Shown here piece by piece: positions 33,119 to 43,920 of a stretch of 64,000 nucleotides of DNA. Under the pieces are notes generated by a model. The model did not search any database. It had not been told where the DNA came from and saw only the letters and a program-made list of their open reading frames with translations. The stretch's first letter is position 1; each line of letters begins with the position of its first letter. This DNA is from Branchiostoma lanceolatum (taxonomy: Eukaryota > Chordata > Leptocardii > Amphioxiformes > Branchiostomatidae): contig NC_089736.1 of the NCBI RefSeq assembly GCF_035083965.1, forward strand, positions 4,777,501 to 4,841,500, written 5' to 3'. The translations under genes were made by a program, and so were the position numbers.

Positions 33119-33300
33119 CTAGTGACACATATATGTCAGAAAGTTTCCTGGCTGTTTCAGTAGCAGTTTATTTTCTACAGGGAGGGGTTGCTTAAGCCAT
33201 TCCCCTTTAACATGCTCGAGGCCGCTCCTCGAACGGGGGACACCCATTTTACATCCCTTCAAAAAACGGATGCAGCCCCAACCGAGATGCCTTTCTATGT
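33119..33300 (-). mobile_element. SINE family 2 body, minus orientation
   Basis: Words AGTGACACATA, TTTCCTGGCTGTTTC, TACAGGGAGGGGTTGCT, ATTCCCCTTTAAC, CCCATTTTACATCCCTTC and GCAGCCCCAACCGAGATG line up with 31855-32085 read in reverse. The head is lost. Confidence 0.7.
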
Positions 33301-33474
33301 TATAACATTTGAATGGTATCACTTGCTGTTACCAGAATCTTAGTGCCAGTCTGTCACCGGAACTTGTAAATATGAGCTTTGTAAAAGGCGTTTAGATCGA
33401 AGAAAAGACAGCGCGGGCGGTTTCACAGTGGTGCAGACTCTATTGGAGGACCTGCATGGGGGGGTCCCGACAAC

Positions 33475-33645
33475 ACTCTACGTTAAATTCGGAGGGCCGG
33501 CTACGTAATACGCTAAATTCAGAAAGCCTCCCTACGCTCTACGCTAAATTCAGAAAGCCCCCACTACGCTCTACGCTAAATTATGGAGTGGTCGGCAACG
33601 CTCTACGTAAAATTAAAACGGCCGATTACGCTCTACGTAAAAGGG
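33475..33645. repeat. minisatellite, about 30-35-bp unit
   Basis: The unit TACGCTCTACG(C/T)(T/A)AAATT(C/A) plus about 15 variable bases is repeated five times. The plus-strand open frame through it (33456-33704) is a by-product. Confidence 0.85.
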
Positions 33646-33938
33646 GCATGCAGGCCCTCCTATTGGGGTCATCCGCTTGGGTGAGTCTTATATTGAATAT
33701 CTGATTAGGTATTAACACATGGGTAGTCAGTGGGGGTCAGTGGGAATAGATTATCTATTCCTGTTCTCGCTAATCAGTATGTCAATTGTTCATATTGTAT
33801 TGTCGAATTTCCCGTTGTTAAACTTTATGTTCCTCTTTGTGGAACGAATATATCATATCACACATAAAAAGCTGATACAGATTCGTAAGAACAGAAAGTT
33901 CAGATTTTACGTAAATCATGTGAAAAACAAAGAAATAT

Positions 33939-34240
33939 GTTGAAAATACAGTTTTGAAAGATGAAGTATAGCACGCTTACACTTAGCGGAATCACAATAT
34001 ACCAGAGAAAAATAGTTAGATACTATGAGTACATGCTAATTATGACTGTAGCAACGGAAAAACTGTAGCAGCTGAAAATGAAATACAAAAATGTTGAAAA
34101 TACAGTTTTGAAAGCTGAAGTACAGAACACTTATGCTTTGGGAGAATCACAATGATACCAGAGGAAAAACTTATTAAGACTATGAATACACCCTATCTGT
34201 GACTGTAGCAACGAGAAAACTGTATCAACTAAAACTTAAA
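33939..34240. repeat. two-copy tandem duplication, 154-bp unit
   Basis: GTTGAAAATACAGTTTTGAA starts at 33939 and 34093. Each copy goes on with GAATCACAAT, ACCAGAG and GACTGTAGCAACG. Confidence 0.85.
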
Positions 34241-34387
34241 AACTGCGCCCCCCTCCCCCATAGAACCCTGACAGGAATATCGTCTGACAGCGCCATGATT
34301 GTAACGCGGGATCAGTGTCGGTGGGTAACTATTGATTTTAGTCTTACGAGGATCGATGCGTCTGGGGCATCAGTTTGACATTTAGGT

Positions 34388-34552
34388 AGCCTCCACCAGG
34401 CCTTTCTACGGGGGCGTAGAAGTCGGCAAAAAGGCCAATAATTGGCTAGGAGAATCAGGTTAACATTTCTCCGTATTGAAACCCTATGGTGGCCAAACTC
34501 TCCTCGCAAAATTATTCTCTCTTAACAGCCAGCCGGTAGTTATTCTGGTAGA
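34388..34552. mobile_element. AGCCTCTACCAG miniature element
   Basis: It begins AGCCTCCACCAGGCCTTTC, passes through GTCGGCAAAAAGG, AATTGGCTAGGAGAATCAG, GGTTAACATTTC and GGTGGCCAAACTC, and ends near TATTCTGGTAGA. Orientation is the same as at 31553. Confidence 0.8.
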
Positions 34553-35174
34553 TCTAGAGACTACGACATTTGTATGAGTGAGCTTCTCCTAGTACTATTT
34601 GCTAAAGGTACGTCGGTTTGATATTTGACTTAGTTTTGAGTAATGCAAATTTCTGTGTTGTTTACATAGATGGGCGTTGATAATGTGTACAAAGGATTGT
34701 ACCTTCGTTAGACACGATTGAACTACCTGTCAATAGAATGGGTATAGAGCATGACGCGGTACATGGCAGCACATTAGTATCCCAAAATACGAGTCATTAT
34801 AAAAGCCGGACAGTTTTTTCACACGCAGATACACGTATAATAAAGCTGTGTGTGAGAATATAGACAAGATCAGGTACATGTACGTGCACAGACGGAAAGA
34901 TATAGAGCTTTGCTTGTACTATCTGAGGGTTGTATTCAAGTCGACCGAATGCGGCTTATTTAAAGATCTTTGACCAAGCGCTGATTCGTGTCAATAACCT
35001 TGCAACGGACGCTTGAGGCTAAAATCTATCAAACGTTTGTGCAACATTTCAGACCATTTAATGAAAGCCGACTGTCTGGTTTGGATACAATGAAGGCCTC
35101 TCCGCTTGTGTTTTGCCTAGCCTTAGGCGTACGCAACAAACAGGGATGAGAAACCATTTCTTGGCTGATCCATT
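34553..35174. other. no feature seen
   Basis: Unique intergenic sequence. Confidence 0.4.
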
Positions 35175-35520
35175 TCTTACCTTTGCCAAGAAGGTTATGT
35201 TTTTGGTAGCGTTTGTGTATATGTTTGTATGTACGTTGTATGTATGTATGTATTTATGTATGTGGTTCACAGCATAACTTAAGAAACTACGGGTGGATTG
35301 CCATAAATCTATTATTGGTATGTGGGTAGGTCATGTCCTATCGAAGAAATGGTTAGATTTTGGGCCCCCTACCGGCTTTCCTTGGCATTGCAGCAAATTC
35401 CGATTTTGATATCTCTTGTTCTATGCAAACGACTTCTGGGTGGTAAATAGCTCTTGTGCTCGGAACGAAGTGACATAGGCTTGGGCCCACTAGTTTCTGG
35501 CATGTCAGATATACGGGGGT
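35175..35520 (+). repeat. dispersed repeat with internal TGTA microsatellite
   Basis: It starts TTTGCCAAGAAGGTTATGTT, runs into (TGTA)n at 35219-35262, and continues with CAGCATAACTTAAGAA and TTTTGGGCCCCCTACCGG. It is the most complete member here of the family also seen at 661-790, 22606-22810 and 56577-56720 (GGCAAGAAGGTTCTGTTTTT). Confidence 0.7.
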
Positions 35521-35834
35521 AGCCAGAAAGTGTTACGATTCCCTCCTAACGTCTGCTTGGAGCTCCGGAGATTACCGAGGCTTACCGACGTCTGCACGGG
35601 ATCAATGGCCAGGCCTCGGTATTACCGTTCAATCAGGGAGGCGCTGATTGGTTCTAGAAGGGGATTTACACAAGCAGAGACCCAGAAACCTTTACTGATC
35701 TCTTACCGATCAATTCTTCACAGTGGTGTAGGCAGTGTGTAAACATGCATGGATGTGTGAATTAGGGATTACTTTGTTTAATAGCGTCGTTGTTTAGTAG
35801 GAAGAGTCGCTGTGATATTGTAATCCATTGGAAG

Positions 35835-36075
35835 TACAGCCAGTAGGTACCCATCTGAGTAATGAGGCTGTTGTAGTGCCTTCATCTGAAGTACAGCCAG
35901 TAGGTACCACTCTGAGTAATGAGGCTGTTGTAGTGCCCCCAAGTCACGTCCCTTCCGAAAGACGAATGCAGTCCAACCCGGATACCCTTCCCCAGATTCG
36001 AACCGGGGTCTTCCAGTTAGCAACTGATCGGAAACCAGGAGCTCTTGATCAACTGTGAGGCTGATACGGGGATCG
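35835..36075 (-). mobile_element. SINE family 2 with duplicated 3' end
   Basis: Read on the minus strand, a B box CCGGTTCGAATCTGGGG is followed by the family body. The 54-bp end block (GTACAGCCAGTAGGTACC..GAGGCTGTTGTAGTGCC on the plus strand) is present twice in tandem, at 35834 and 35889, where 23695-23930 has one. Confidence 0.75.
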
Positions 36076-36764
36076 AGAACAAAAAGACATAGCATTACAA
36101 GATGAATTGCTGCATGATGTATATTTAAATGTTTATTTGTCCCTGCCACGAGCTACGTGTAGCTTTGGTTTAAACCATGCTGTTTGATAGTAAACGATGA
36201 TGATTTGAGTAAACCCTTAAGTTTTATTAAAGAAAACAGACTAAAATTTGGGAGAGCCAAAACCACCTTCAACGCAAAATGTGACCGCCCACCCTATGAC
36301 GAATCGCTGTCATATGTCTCCAAAAAGCCTCCATTGTCCAAAACTGCCTCCGAATTTTTGGCTCTATGAGAGGAATTCGTCGACAGACGACCTAATGCCA
36401 CGGTACCCGTGACCTCTCCTGTTGCCATGGCGACGGCTGAAAAGGGCGCGAACAGTGGCCCACAGCGGGGGTTCCGTCGGAGAATGCACCCGATTTAGGT
36501 CGACGTCGTGTCAGCGAACTATAGCGGGCCGTCTGCAGAGGTTTTCACGGGAGGATACTCCTGAATAGCTTACGTGGGAATCTTGGCATATGATTCATAC
36601 ATGCACTTAGAAATAGACATATGGCTCAAATAGATAAATAGGGATATGCATTATGAATGATATTTTTTTCACATATATTTAAATGGAAACCCAACGACCA
36701 TGCATTTATGTACGCTGGGTACGAAAGAACAGTATCGTAATATCACTAACCGAAAACAAATGTA
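36076..36764. other. no gene seen
   Basis: Unique sequence. The 61-residue plus-strand open frame at 36184-36369 has no motif. Confidence 0.35.
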
Positions 36765-36926
36765 CTGACCAGACTAACTCCGCTGGCTATAGGGAGAATA
36801 TTTGCCAGGGTTTCACTAGCATGCAGATTGGACCCTCTCTCCGTAGCCGACTCTCTTAGCATACTATTCACTTTATTTGGCCAATTTCTACTATTTTCAC
36901 AGCCATCCGCGGGCCTGGTAGAGGCT
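36765..36926. mobile_element. AGCCTCTACCAG miniature element, reversed
   Basis: The termini CTGACCAGACTAACTCCG and GGGCCTGGTAGAGGCT bracket GGGAGAATATTTGCCAGGG and GGCCAATTTCTAC. It is in the opposite orientation to 31553. Confidence 0.75.
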
Positions 36927-37162
36927 AGTAATATTCCTCGCACGCGCGAGTCGTGACACTCCATAAGTAACGCATGGCAGAAGACGCGACACTCATCTAA
37001 GTTAATGGGCCGTGTTTCTAATATGTAGAAAGTAGGGCAGCCTTTTAAATTTTAACGCTGGAGGTGTCATACTGTGTCGTAAATATTACGTTGGGGGGCG
37101 TATGCGTAGTGTATACATTTTCTATTTTCATAAATGAGGATATACAAGGAGGTGAAATCGTA

Positions 37163-37380
37163 TGTGTGTGTGCGTGCGTGCGTGCGTGCGCGCGCGTGTG
37201 TGCTATGGGTGTGCTGTACCATGTGTGTGTGTGTGTGTGTGTGCGTGTGTGTTTGTGTGTGCTGTACCATATGTGTGTGTGAGCGCGCTGTGTGTGTGCT
37301 ATTTGTGTCTGCTATGTATTTGTGTGTGTGTGTGTGTGTGTGTACTGTGTGTGTGCGTGTCTGTGTGTGTGTGTGTGTGT
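37163..37380. repeat. (GT)n microsatellite, interrupted
   Basis: Three GT-rich blocks are separated by TGCTGTACCAT words. The cysteine/valine-rich frames through it are artefacts. Confidence 0.95.
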
Positions 37381-38061
37381 GTTACAATTACAACAGACAA
37401 CCATATCAAAATTTCCCATTCCAAAAACTCGTATATGATGTATTCTACCTTTATGTCTTTTCTGTCCTTGAGCCCAGGCCCTATCACCCCCTTTTAGAGT
37501 GAGTAATATTTCAACTCCTGATATGATAGAATTAACAGCATGTGCCTGCATCAAAGGGTGCAGGGTCAAGGAGAGATGAAAAATCCCAGGAGATACATCA
37601 ACAAAAACCTCTCCCAGCCTTACAGATACTTCTGTTAAAAGGTTCTAGAAAAATCTGCTATCTGACAAGAAGCTATTAGATATTGGGCGATGCGCGCTCT
37701 CTCCCATTTTCTGGAAGTACCTACGAGCCATCTGCGGTTTCGCAAAGTGAGCTCGATTAATGTCTGCTACGCCGTAACGTCGAGAATTTAGATAGGAACC
37801 CTGTCGAGCAGATCGCTGTATCATTCATCGTACCCAACGTTTGGGACTCCCGGGTAAATTGATTTGATTTGAAGGTCTCCAGGCAAGTTCGGCAATCCAC
37901 GAAGGGAAGAGACGGAAATGGCGGAAGCCATAGTTCGACTCGCAGAAGAACGATGCATCTTTTCGTGCCAAGATTTAAGTGAGTTGCTTTGGAGGTGTGG
38001 CCTTCAAACGACGGAACCGTAGAAGACTTGTTACTTCTAATCAAGGAGGTTTAAATAACCT
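37381..38061. other. no gene seen
   Basis: Unique sequence; the 95-residue minus-strand frame at 37757-38044 has no recognisable motif. Confidence 0.35.
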
Positions 38062-38233
38062 AGCCTCCACGCAGGCCCTCTAACGGGCGTATGAATCGTA
38101 GAATTCGGCAGAAAAAGGAATAATTAGCCAGTAGAGTCAGTCCACGGTGAAGATCACATTTCGTACGGAGCCTTCCAGTGAAACCCTGGCAAATATTCTC
38201 CCTATAGCCGGCGTAGTTAGTCTGGTAGAAACT
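38062..38233. mobile_element. AGCCTCTACCAG miniature element
   Basis: It begins AGCCTCCACGCAGGCCCTC and ends GTAGTTAGTCTGGTAGA. Internal words GAATTCGGCAGAAAAAGG, AGAGTCAGTCCACGG and ATATTCTCCCTATAGCCGG are shared with the other members. Confidence 0.8.
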
Positions 38234-38814
38234 AAAATAACCTCCTTGTTCTAATAAAGAGTGCAGAAAACATCCTACGCGGTTAGGAGATTTATGTCGT
38301 TACAGAATTGAACGTTTCTGTGACATGGGGTGTCATTGAAAATTGGACGATATTGCGGTTCCTTAATTGTGCCTATAGGTACTGGTTTAATTCGTTACTT
38401 GCTAAGAAAACTCGGGACATTTTCATGAGCCTTTGAAAGAAGTTAGCAGTTTGCTGTGTCTTAACAACTATTCTGTATCTGTATCTATATAGCCGGTATA
38501 ACTTCGGCGTAACACACCAGGTTCGCAGGCACGCGGCGCAGCAGCAGCTGGATACATTACACCGAACGGCATGTAACATCTAAAATCGCATATCTAACTG
38601 CATGCATTGTTTAAAGCTATCTAATGAGTACCTCTACAGTACTTGACGGTAACAAACTCCCCTGTACGATAAGAACTATTGGGTTTCGATGCGGTAGAGT
38701 TACGTTCCGACTGCTCAAGCCGGTACACCCCATGTATTTGTTTTTGTCCGATGCCTTATAGATGTATACGCGTTGGTGGCAGGGGTTGACACGTACGGTA
38801 GAAGGGTTCCATTA
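38234..38814. other. no feature seen
   Basis: Unique intergenic sequence. Confidence 0.4.
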
Positions 38815-39320
38815 TGCTCTATTGAAAGAAGATGGTAGGTTCGATTTCCGTTTTTCAATCCAAACCATTTTGCTGGAAAGCGCTTAAGGTCTCCTACGGA
38901 GGCTTTGAGTTGTGGATGAATTAACGACGTGGGGGTCGCGGGGTCAAATCCCGGTTTGTCCGTCTAAAGTTCGACTTTGTTCCGAGTAAGAGCTTCGTTG
39001 AGCGATGTTTGAAAGTGGCAGACGGTGGGGCTGAATACCCGGGGTCATGAGTTCGATTCCCAGTCGCTCTTCCATTCATTGGTCATCATTCACAAGCAAA
39101 GGGATCGTTAAAGATCAAGTCTGTGAAAATGAAATTCTGGTCAGAAAGGCGCTTCGCTGTTGGTGGTAGCGATGTGGATTCCAGCTTTGCCGTCTTTTAA
39201 TCTAAAACCATTTCTTTACGAGCACATAACGAGTAACATAGCTGGAGAGAACACACAAAAGAACTCTTACAATAACCAGGGGTCGTGGGTTCTAGTCTCG
39301 GATCATTACGTTTCAAGCTT
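38815..39320 (+). repeat. degenerate array of tRNA-like B-box units
   Basis: GGTTCGATTTCC (about 38836), GGGGTCAAATCCCGG (about 38950), GAGTTCGATTCCCAG (about 39049) and GGGTTCTAGTCTCGG (about 39287) all resemble a tRNA T-arm/B box. A related block, GATGTGGATTCCAGC, lies near 39171. No copy has a full cloverleaf. It is either a decayed tRNA cluster or decayed tRNA-derived SINEs in tandem. Confidence 0.4.
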
Positions 39321-39892
39321 TTATAGACATCTCTGGCGTTTCGTTGTTGCTGTTTGGGATCTTAGCTACAAAATTCTCTGTTGATCGGGAAAATTCTATT
39401 GTAGTCATGGTAATAATCTGACAATCTTTGAGAGAGGTTGACATTGTCAAACGCCTTTTACGAGTCAAGTAAAAAGGCATAAAATCAAGTCACATACAAG
39501 CGTTTATCTAACTTGCATTTACATTTCTTTTGGTAACAATAAAGCTACCTCCTTGTATCCTTTACTTCAATTAGTGTTTATATCTATAGTTATCATCTTG
39601 TAAAACAAGGACCGGATTGTCGCGATGTTATCTGTGTCCGGCAAGACAGGACGTAAAACTTATGACCGATATTCTGGACGTTTCGCCGGATTTAACGACT
39701 TACAGTGACCTAGTTTATCCAAGGCATTGCTTTTTAGATCACAAACTGGCTTTAATGTTGCCTTTAAACGATTTTACTCTGGATAAGTTTCTTTTCAAGG
39801 AGGCGTTTTTATTATCGGTGAGGATTTCGGCGATTTCAATACTCCTTGAAGAATTGTATTTACCATTTCTATGTTTTTCTATATGGTATGCG
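39321..39892. other. no gene called
   Basis: A plus-strand open frame (39617-39934, 105 codons) reads through normal-looking sequence but runs into the GT microsatellite and matches no family I know. Confidence 0.3.
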
Positions 39893-40016
39893 TGTGCACG
39901 TTGTGTGTTTGCATGTCACGGTGTGCGTGTGTGAGATATCACGGTGTGTGTGAGATAGGGACAGAGATTGTGTGCGTGTGTGTATGTGCGTATGTGTATG
40001 TGTGTGTGTATGTGTG
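39893..40016. repeat. (GT)n microsatellite
   Basis: GT/GTAT dinucleotide-rich tract with interruptions such as GAGATA. Confidence 0.92.
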
Positions 40017-40399
40017 GGTAGTTATTGAAAAAAATACATGAATCGACAAAAAAATACAGTAAGACGCAACAAACATACGCGAACTACATGCATTGACGTT
40101 ACAAAAATGAGCTGACATTCTATCCCCCCCGACCCTCAATGGTACATCCCTTATCCCTTACCATTAGCTCATCGTGATTACTGTATGATTGAAGCCCCCA
40201 GGAGATTACTGAACAACCCCTATTACAGATCATCTCCCTCCTGTAACAAACATCGTTTTCCCTGGTGTCAATCATCGTCTGGAGTGACGTCATGTCTGAA
40301 TCAAGGGGCGGAGCCCCAATTTTCCCCAAGGTGCCTCCTGACAATGGTTTCCAATGGCAACCAGGTATAGATGAGCTCACTGTTCATCCAATTAGGCGC

Positions 40400-40458
40400 G
40401 AACAATCGTCCACTGATCGTCTGTGTCTATAGACGGAGTATCAGACGATAATTGTTCA
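40400..40458. repeat. 60-bp imperfect palindrome
   Basis: GAACAATCGTC..TCTATAGAC pairs with GTCTATAGA..GACGATAATTGTTC. It is a small hairpin-forming sequence, possibly the remains of a fold-back element. The flanks 40017-40399 and 40459-40667 hold nothing else. Confidence 0.55.
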
Positions 40459-40667
40459 GAAAAGGTTGAAGGTGACTTACTGACTCATGATATGGTATGA
40501 CAGAGTCGAGGGCTTTACATGTATCGAATAGACGACATTCCGGATTGACTGTCTGATTTCGGAAGACTTTTAATTTTTTTGTACGTACGTAGATTGACTA
40601 AATGAATCAATGTCTACAAGTATGATGTAACAAAACGTTTTCATATCTAGGTAACAGTCAGATGTCT

Positions 40668-41329
40668 CCGGGGACACCCATGGCTAGTTCTGCAGAATTC
40701 TGGGAACCTTGAACAGACTTTTGCACAATTCTAAGAGCCTCAGACAGAATTTGAGCAAACTGCATATCATATAGAATGAAATATGTTTTTCCTTTCAATT
40801 TCGATTTTGCATCATGATATAACACCATCAGTATCAGATGATGTTATTTTCTCCCCAAATCTTAGAATTAAGAATTTCCGAATTAGAGTGCTAGTTCGGA
40901 ATTATTAGCCTCTACCAGGCTCCACAGGTCGCTAGAAAAATAGTAGAAATTGGCCAATTAGACAGATAACATACCAGAGTAGCTAGCTAGAGGGTAGGTC
41001 GCAAACTGTACTCCCTGACCATGGCCAGCTTACTCCTCACTGGTATGTTATCTGTTTTTTTGGCCAATTTTTACAATTTTTCTAGCGGCCTGTGGAGCCT
41101 GGTAGAGGCTAATAATTCCTGAAACTCTTAATTCATAGATTCAGGAAGGAAATTACATTTTCTGATACTGATGATGTTATATAATGATGCAAAATACCAA
41201 TAAGTAAAGGAAAAACATATTTTATGCTATATAATGTACAGTTTGCCCAAATTCTGTCTGGGGTTCTCAGAATTCTGCAAAATTTTGTTTGAGGTTCCTA
41301 GAATTCTGCAAAACTGGCCATGTCCCTAG
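40668..41329. mobile_element. long palindrome, about 660 bp
   Basis: The left arm words, in order, are GGGGACACCCATGGCTAG, GCAGAATTCTGGGAACC, CAGACAGAATTTG, CAGTATCAGATGATGTTAT and CTTAGAATTAAGA. They come back reversed and in opposite order on the right (CTTAATTCAT, CTGATACTGATGATGTTAT, CAAATTCTGTCTG, GGTTCCTAGAATTCTGC, CTGGCCATGTCCCTAG). The centre is an AGCCTCTACCAG element at 40907-41110. The arms are about 80-85% alike by eye, and no coding frame is present. Confidence 0.82.
40907..41110. mobile_element. AGCCTCTACCAG element, palindromic subtype
   Basis: AGCCTCTACCAGGCTCCACAG and its reverse complement CTGTGGAGCCTGGTAGAGGCT are the ends. GGCCAATTAGACAGATAACATACCAG and its reverse follow inward, so the whole element folds back. 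It is the same subtype as 57743-57932. Confidence 0.85.
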
Positions 41330-41536
41330 CTACTCTCCAAGCAGAGGATGGGTTCCGGCAGGTTTTTGACGTGTTTTTAGGCGTTTTTGTCGGGCTTTCT
41401 AATTTTTCATATTTGTTTTGTCTCTATCTGTTGGGTTTATAGAGACAAAACAGCTATGAAAAAGTGGAAAGCCCGACAAAAACGCCTAAAAACACGTCAA
41501 AAACCTGCCGGAACCCATCCTCTGCTTGGAGAGTAG
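41330..41536. mobile_element. young fold-back element with 7-bp target duplication
   Basis: The 207-bp element begins CTACTCTCCAAGCAGAGGAT. Its first 70 bp are the exact reverse complement of its last 70 bp. It is flanked by TCCCTAG on both sides (41323-41329 and 41537-41543). Near-perfect arms mean recent insertion or frequent gene conversion. The right flank (41544-41571) is the cut end of another AGCCTCTACCAG copy. Confidence 0.9.
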
Positions 41537-41543
41537 TCCCTAG

Positions 41544-42238
41544 CGCCCTATGAAGCCTGGTAGAGGCTACACAGAATTACAGTGTCGCCCGTTATGGGAA
41601 TCATCCGACTCGACAGGGTCAAAAAGCTCGTAAAGTGAGTAACGACTGCGAAGTGTGGCCTGTCTACTGCCATGAATACAAAATCGTCTCATATGTCTGC
41701 ATTTTTTGTAGTCACTACGTCTATATGTCTACCCGCTGTGTGCACTTAGTCACTCACATGTGTGCTTTATATGTATACTTTATGATTTTCCCTAATGGCC
41801 TCGACATTTACTTTAATGTCTACACGCTGATATCACTTTGTATGGGGTATTTTATAGAGCATTTGTAGGACAAGTTGCTGACGTCTTTTAAGGCTAGGGT
41901 TATGAATTTTGCTATTGAAAATATAACATCCCATTGCCCATTTTGTATTACAAGTATATCATATTCAAATAATTCTGTTGGATTCTGTCTTTCTTTTGAC
42001 TACGGCTAGTTTTTTAAATATTTTTGTAATAAGAAAAATAATAAGAAAAGATATATCTGGATCCTGAATATTTTCACCATGTAAATATGCTGCTTTGGCC
42101 TTCATTTTAGCGGATATATGTTGTCCTTACTATCGGAATACTGCCTCTTAACTGTTACTTGAAATTGTGTAGAAAACCGTACGTGTGTAGAAAAACATGC
42201 GATTTACCTTCGCGATTTGTAGAGGTTTAGATCTAGAT
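41544..42238. other. no gene seen
   Basis: After the AGCCTCTACCAG end at 41571 the sequence is unique and AT-rich. The 77-residue plus-strand frame at 41635-41868 has hydrophobic stretches but no support from splicing or similarity. Confidence 0.35.
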
Positions 42239-42367
42239 CTTACTAATCTCCAAACAGATCTAACGGTTACAAAGACCGTATCCAACTGGCAAAGGGAGTT
42301 TTTATTGCAATAAAAACTCCTTTTGCCCGTTGGACACGGTCTTTGCAACCGTTAAATCTGCTTGGAG
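42239..42367. mobile_element. fold-back element related to 41330-41536
   Basis: AATCTCCAAACAGATCTAAC pairs with GTTAAATCTGCTTGGAGATT. The arms meet almost without a loop at TTTTTATTGCAATAAAAA, so the element is a near-continuous 130-bp hairpin. The end word TCTCCAA-CAGA is shared with the element at 41330. Confidence 0.82.
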
Positions 42368-43069
42368 ATTAAATTTTACACCGGGATGTTGGATAACGGG
42401 ACACTGTTCGCTGCAGTACCGTGAGGGTGCTGCTGGTGGCGCTATTTCACTGCCACGACGGTGACACTGACGGAAAGCTTACTAGTACGTACTTTGATAA
42501 AGCAAGTTCGACAACATGTATGCATCAATAATCTTTCCCATCCCTCCTATTCCAAAGTAGGCTAATTTGACAAACGAGCCAGCAGAAATGCTATAACCCA
42601 GTGGTAAATTTCTAGTAATTAGGGCCGTGAGCGATCGCCTAAAAATGGGTGCAGCTGCAATTTGCGTCAATTTTCTGCTGCTGATGATTTATAACTACAT
42701 TATGAAATGCATAATACATTAGTTTAATTAGGCACACTGTGGCCCTTTTTACCAAGATAAAGGGCATAACAGAATTCCGGCTACGTAATAGATCAAATAG
42801 GCTTAAAAGGAACAGTAAATTTAGTATGTTTACTTTTGCGTATGACATATTTGTATGATAAACGCAAACATACATGGATATGTGGCTATTTGTACACTGT
42901 GGATATCAATGTTTTCAATGTTTACGTATGCAAATGAACAGAATTGCAAATCCTGAAAATGTGTGTTCTATTAGTTTTTGAAACTATGCATTTTCTATGG
43001 TCGTTTAGTTGTAAATTTGTTGAGTGACGGAAATAAATTACTGGCATGCAGTGCAAAATTGACGTTTTT
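42368..43069. other. no feature seen
   Basis: Unique AT-rich sequence without a supportable exon. Confidence 0.4.
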
Positions 43070-43325
43070 AGGCCCCCATTCCACTAGACGGCGGTCACTC
43101 TGGGATCTCGCTGCGACCTAAATTGGATTTGCGTAACCCTTTATTTCATAATTGGAATATCATACAAAATGTAAAAGTATTACCGAGAAGACAACGAAAC
43201 ACACTAAGTGTAAATAAAATAGTTTTATCTACTTGAAAATTCGTCGGAAATTCGTTATGTGATCTGTAAAATGTTAGGTCTCAGTGTCGTCGCCGCGAGG
43301 TCTCTGCCCCAGTGGAATGGGGGTG
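43070..43325 (+). mobile_element. AAGCCCCC-family miniature element
   Basis: AGGCCCCCATTCCACT and AGTGGAATGGGGGTGT are the inverted ends. The interior (GGAATATCAT, GTAAAAGTATTACCGAG, AAGACAACGAAACACAC) matches 27063-27310 (reversed) and 43738-43920. A plus-strand open frame (43259-43609) begins inside it and is not a gene. Confidence 0.8.
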
Positions 43326-43737
43326 TCAGCTATAGGGTCTCTCCTGACTTAATGACATGCATTGCGCACGGAATAATTCGGCTGTTCATTAAATTTCCAT
43401 TAGCACAATTATTCTATTATTACCTGAATATCCAACACGCACTTGAACTTCTACGACCAATTTACCATATTACACAATGTTTGAGTGCAGTTCTTCCGTG
43501 TATCGTAAATTATGTTTCTTTTGATACCGGTCTCATTTTGACCGACAATACTTTTGAAAATAATGACAACATTCTGTATACAATGTTTCTGTTCCAATGT
43601 TTATTCTGATATTCCATTGAGTGTTTGCTTACTCCTCAGCCGTCTGTCATCAGCTTCTAGGGTTCTATTGGTAATACAAGCAGTGTACGGTGTTTTGACA
43701 ACAAATTCGCTTTGCTCTTTGTTCTATTTCTTAAGAC
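43326..43737. other. no gene called
   Basis: Sequence between two members of the same element family; the open frames here lack any motif. Confidence 0.35.
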
Positions 43738-43920
43738 GATTGCGCTGCGACAACGCTGCGACCTATATAAATTGGCTTTATGTAACCCGTGAGTTCATGA
43801 TTGAAATATCATGTATAATATAAAAGTATGACTGAAAAGACAACAAAACACACAAAGCGGTGAAAAGAAATTCTGTCAAATCGTTCGCTCGCAGCGAGGT
43901 CACCGCCCTGGTGGAAACGT
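43738..43920 (+). mobile_element. AAGCCCCC-family miniature element, worn
   Basis: GCGACCTATATAAATTGGCT, TTGAAATATCATGTATAATA, GTATGACTGAAAAGACAACA and GCAGCGAGGTCACCGCC align with 43100-43310. The outer ends are lost or mutated. Confidence 0.7.

Noticed and set aside
39617-39934. A 105-codon plus-strand frame with an endonuclease-like DHK word
   Set aside because: A single short word is not enough. No further endonuclease or reverse-transcriptase motif is present, and the frame ends in a GT microsatellite.
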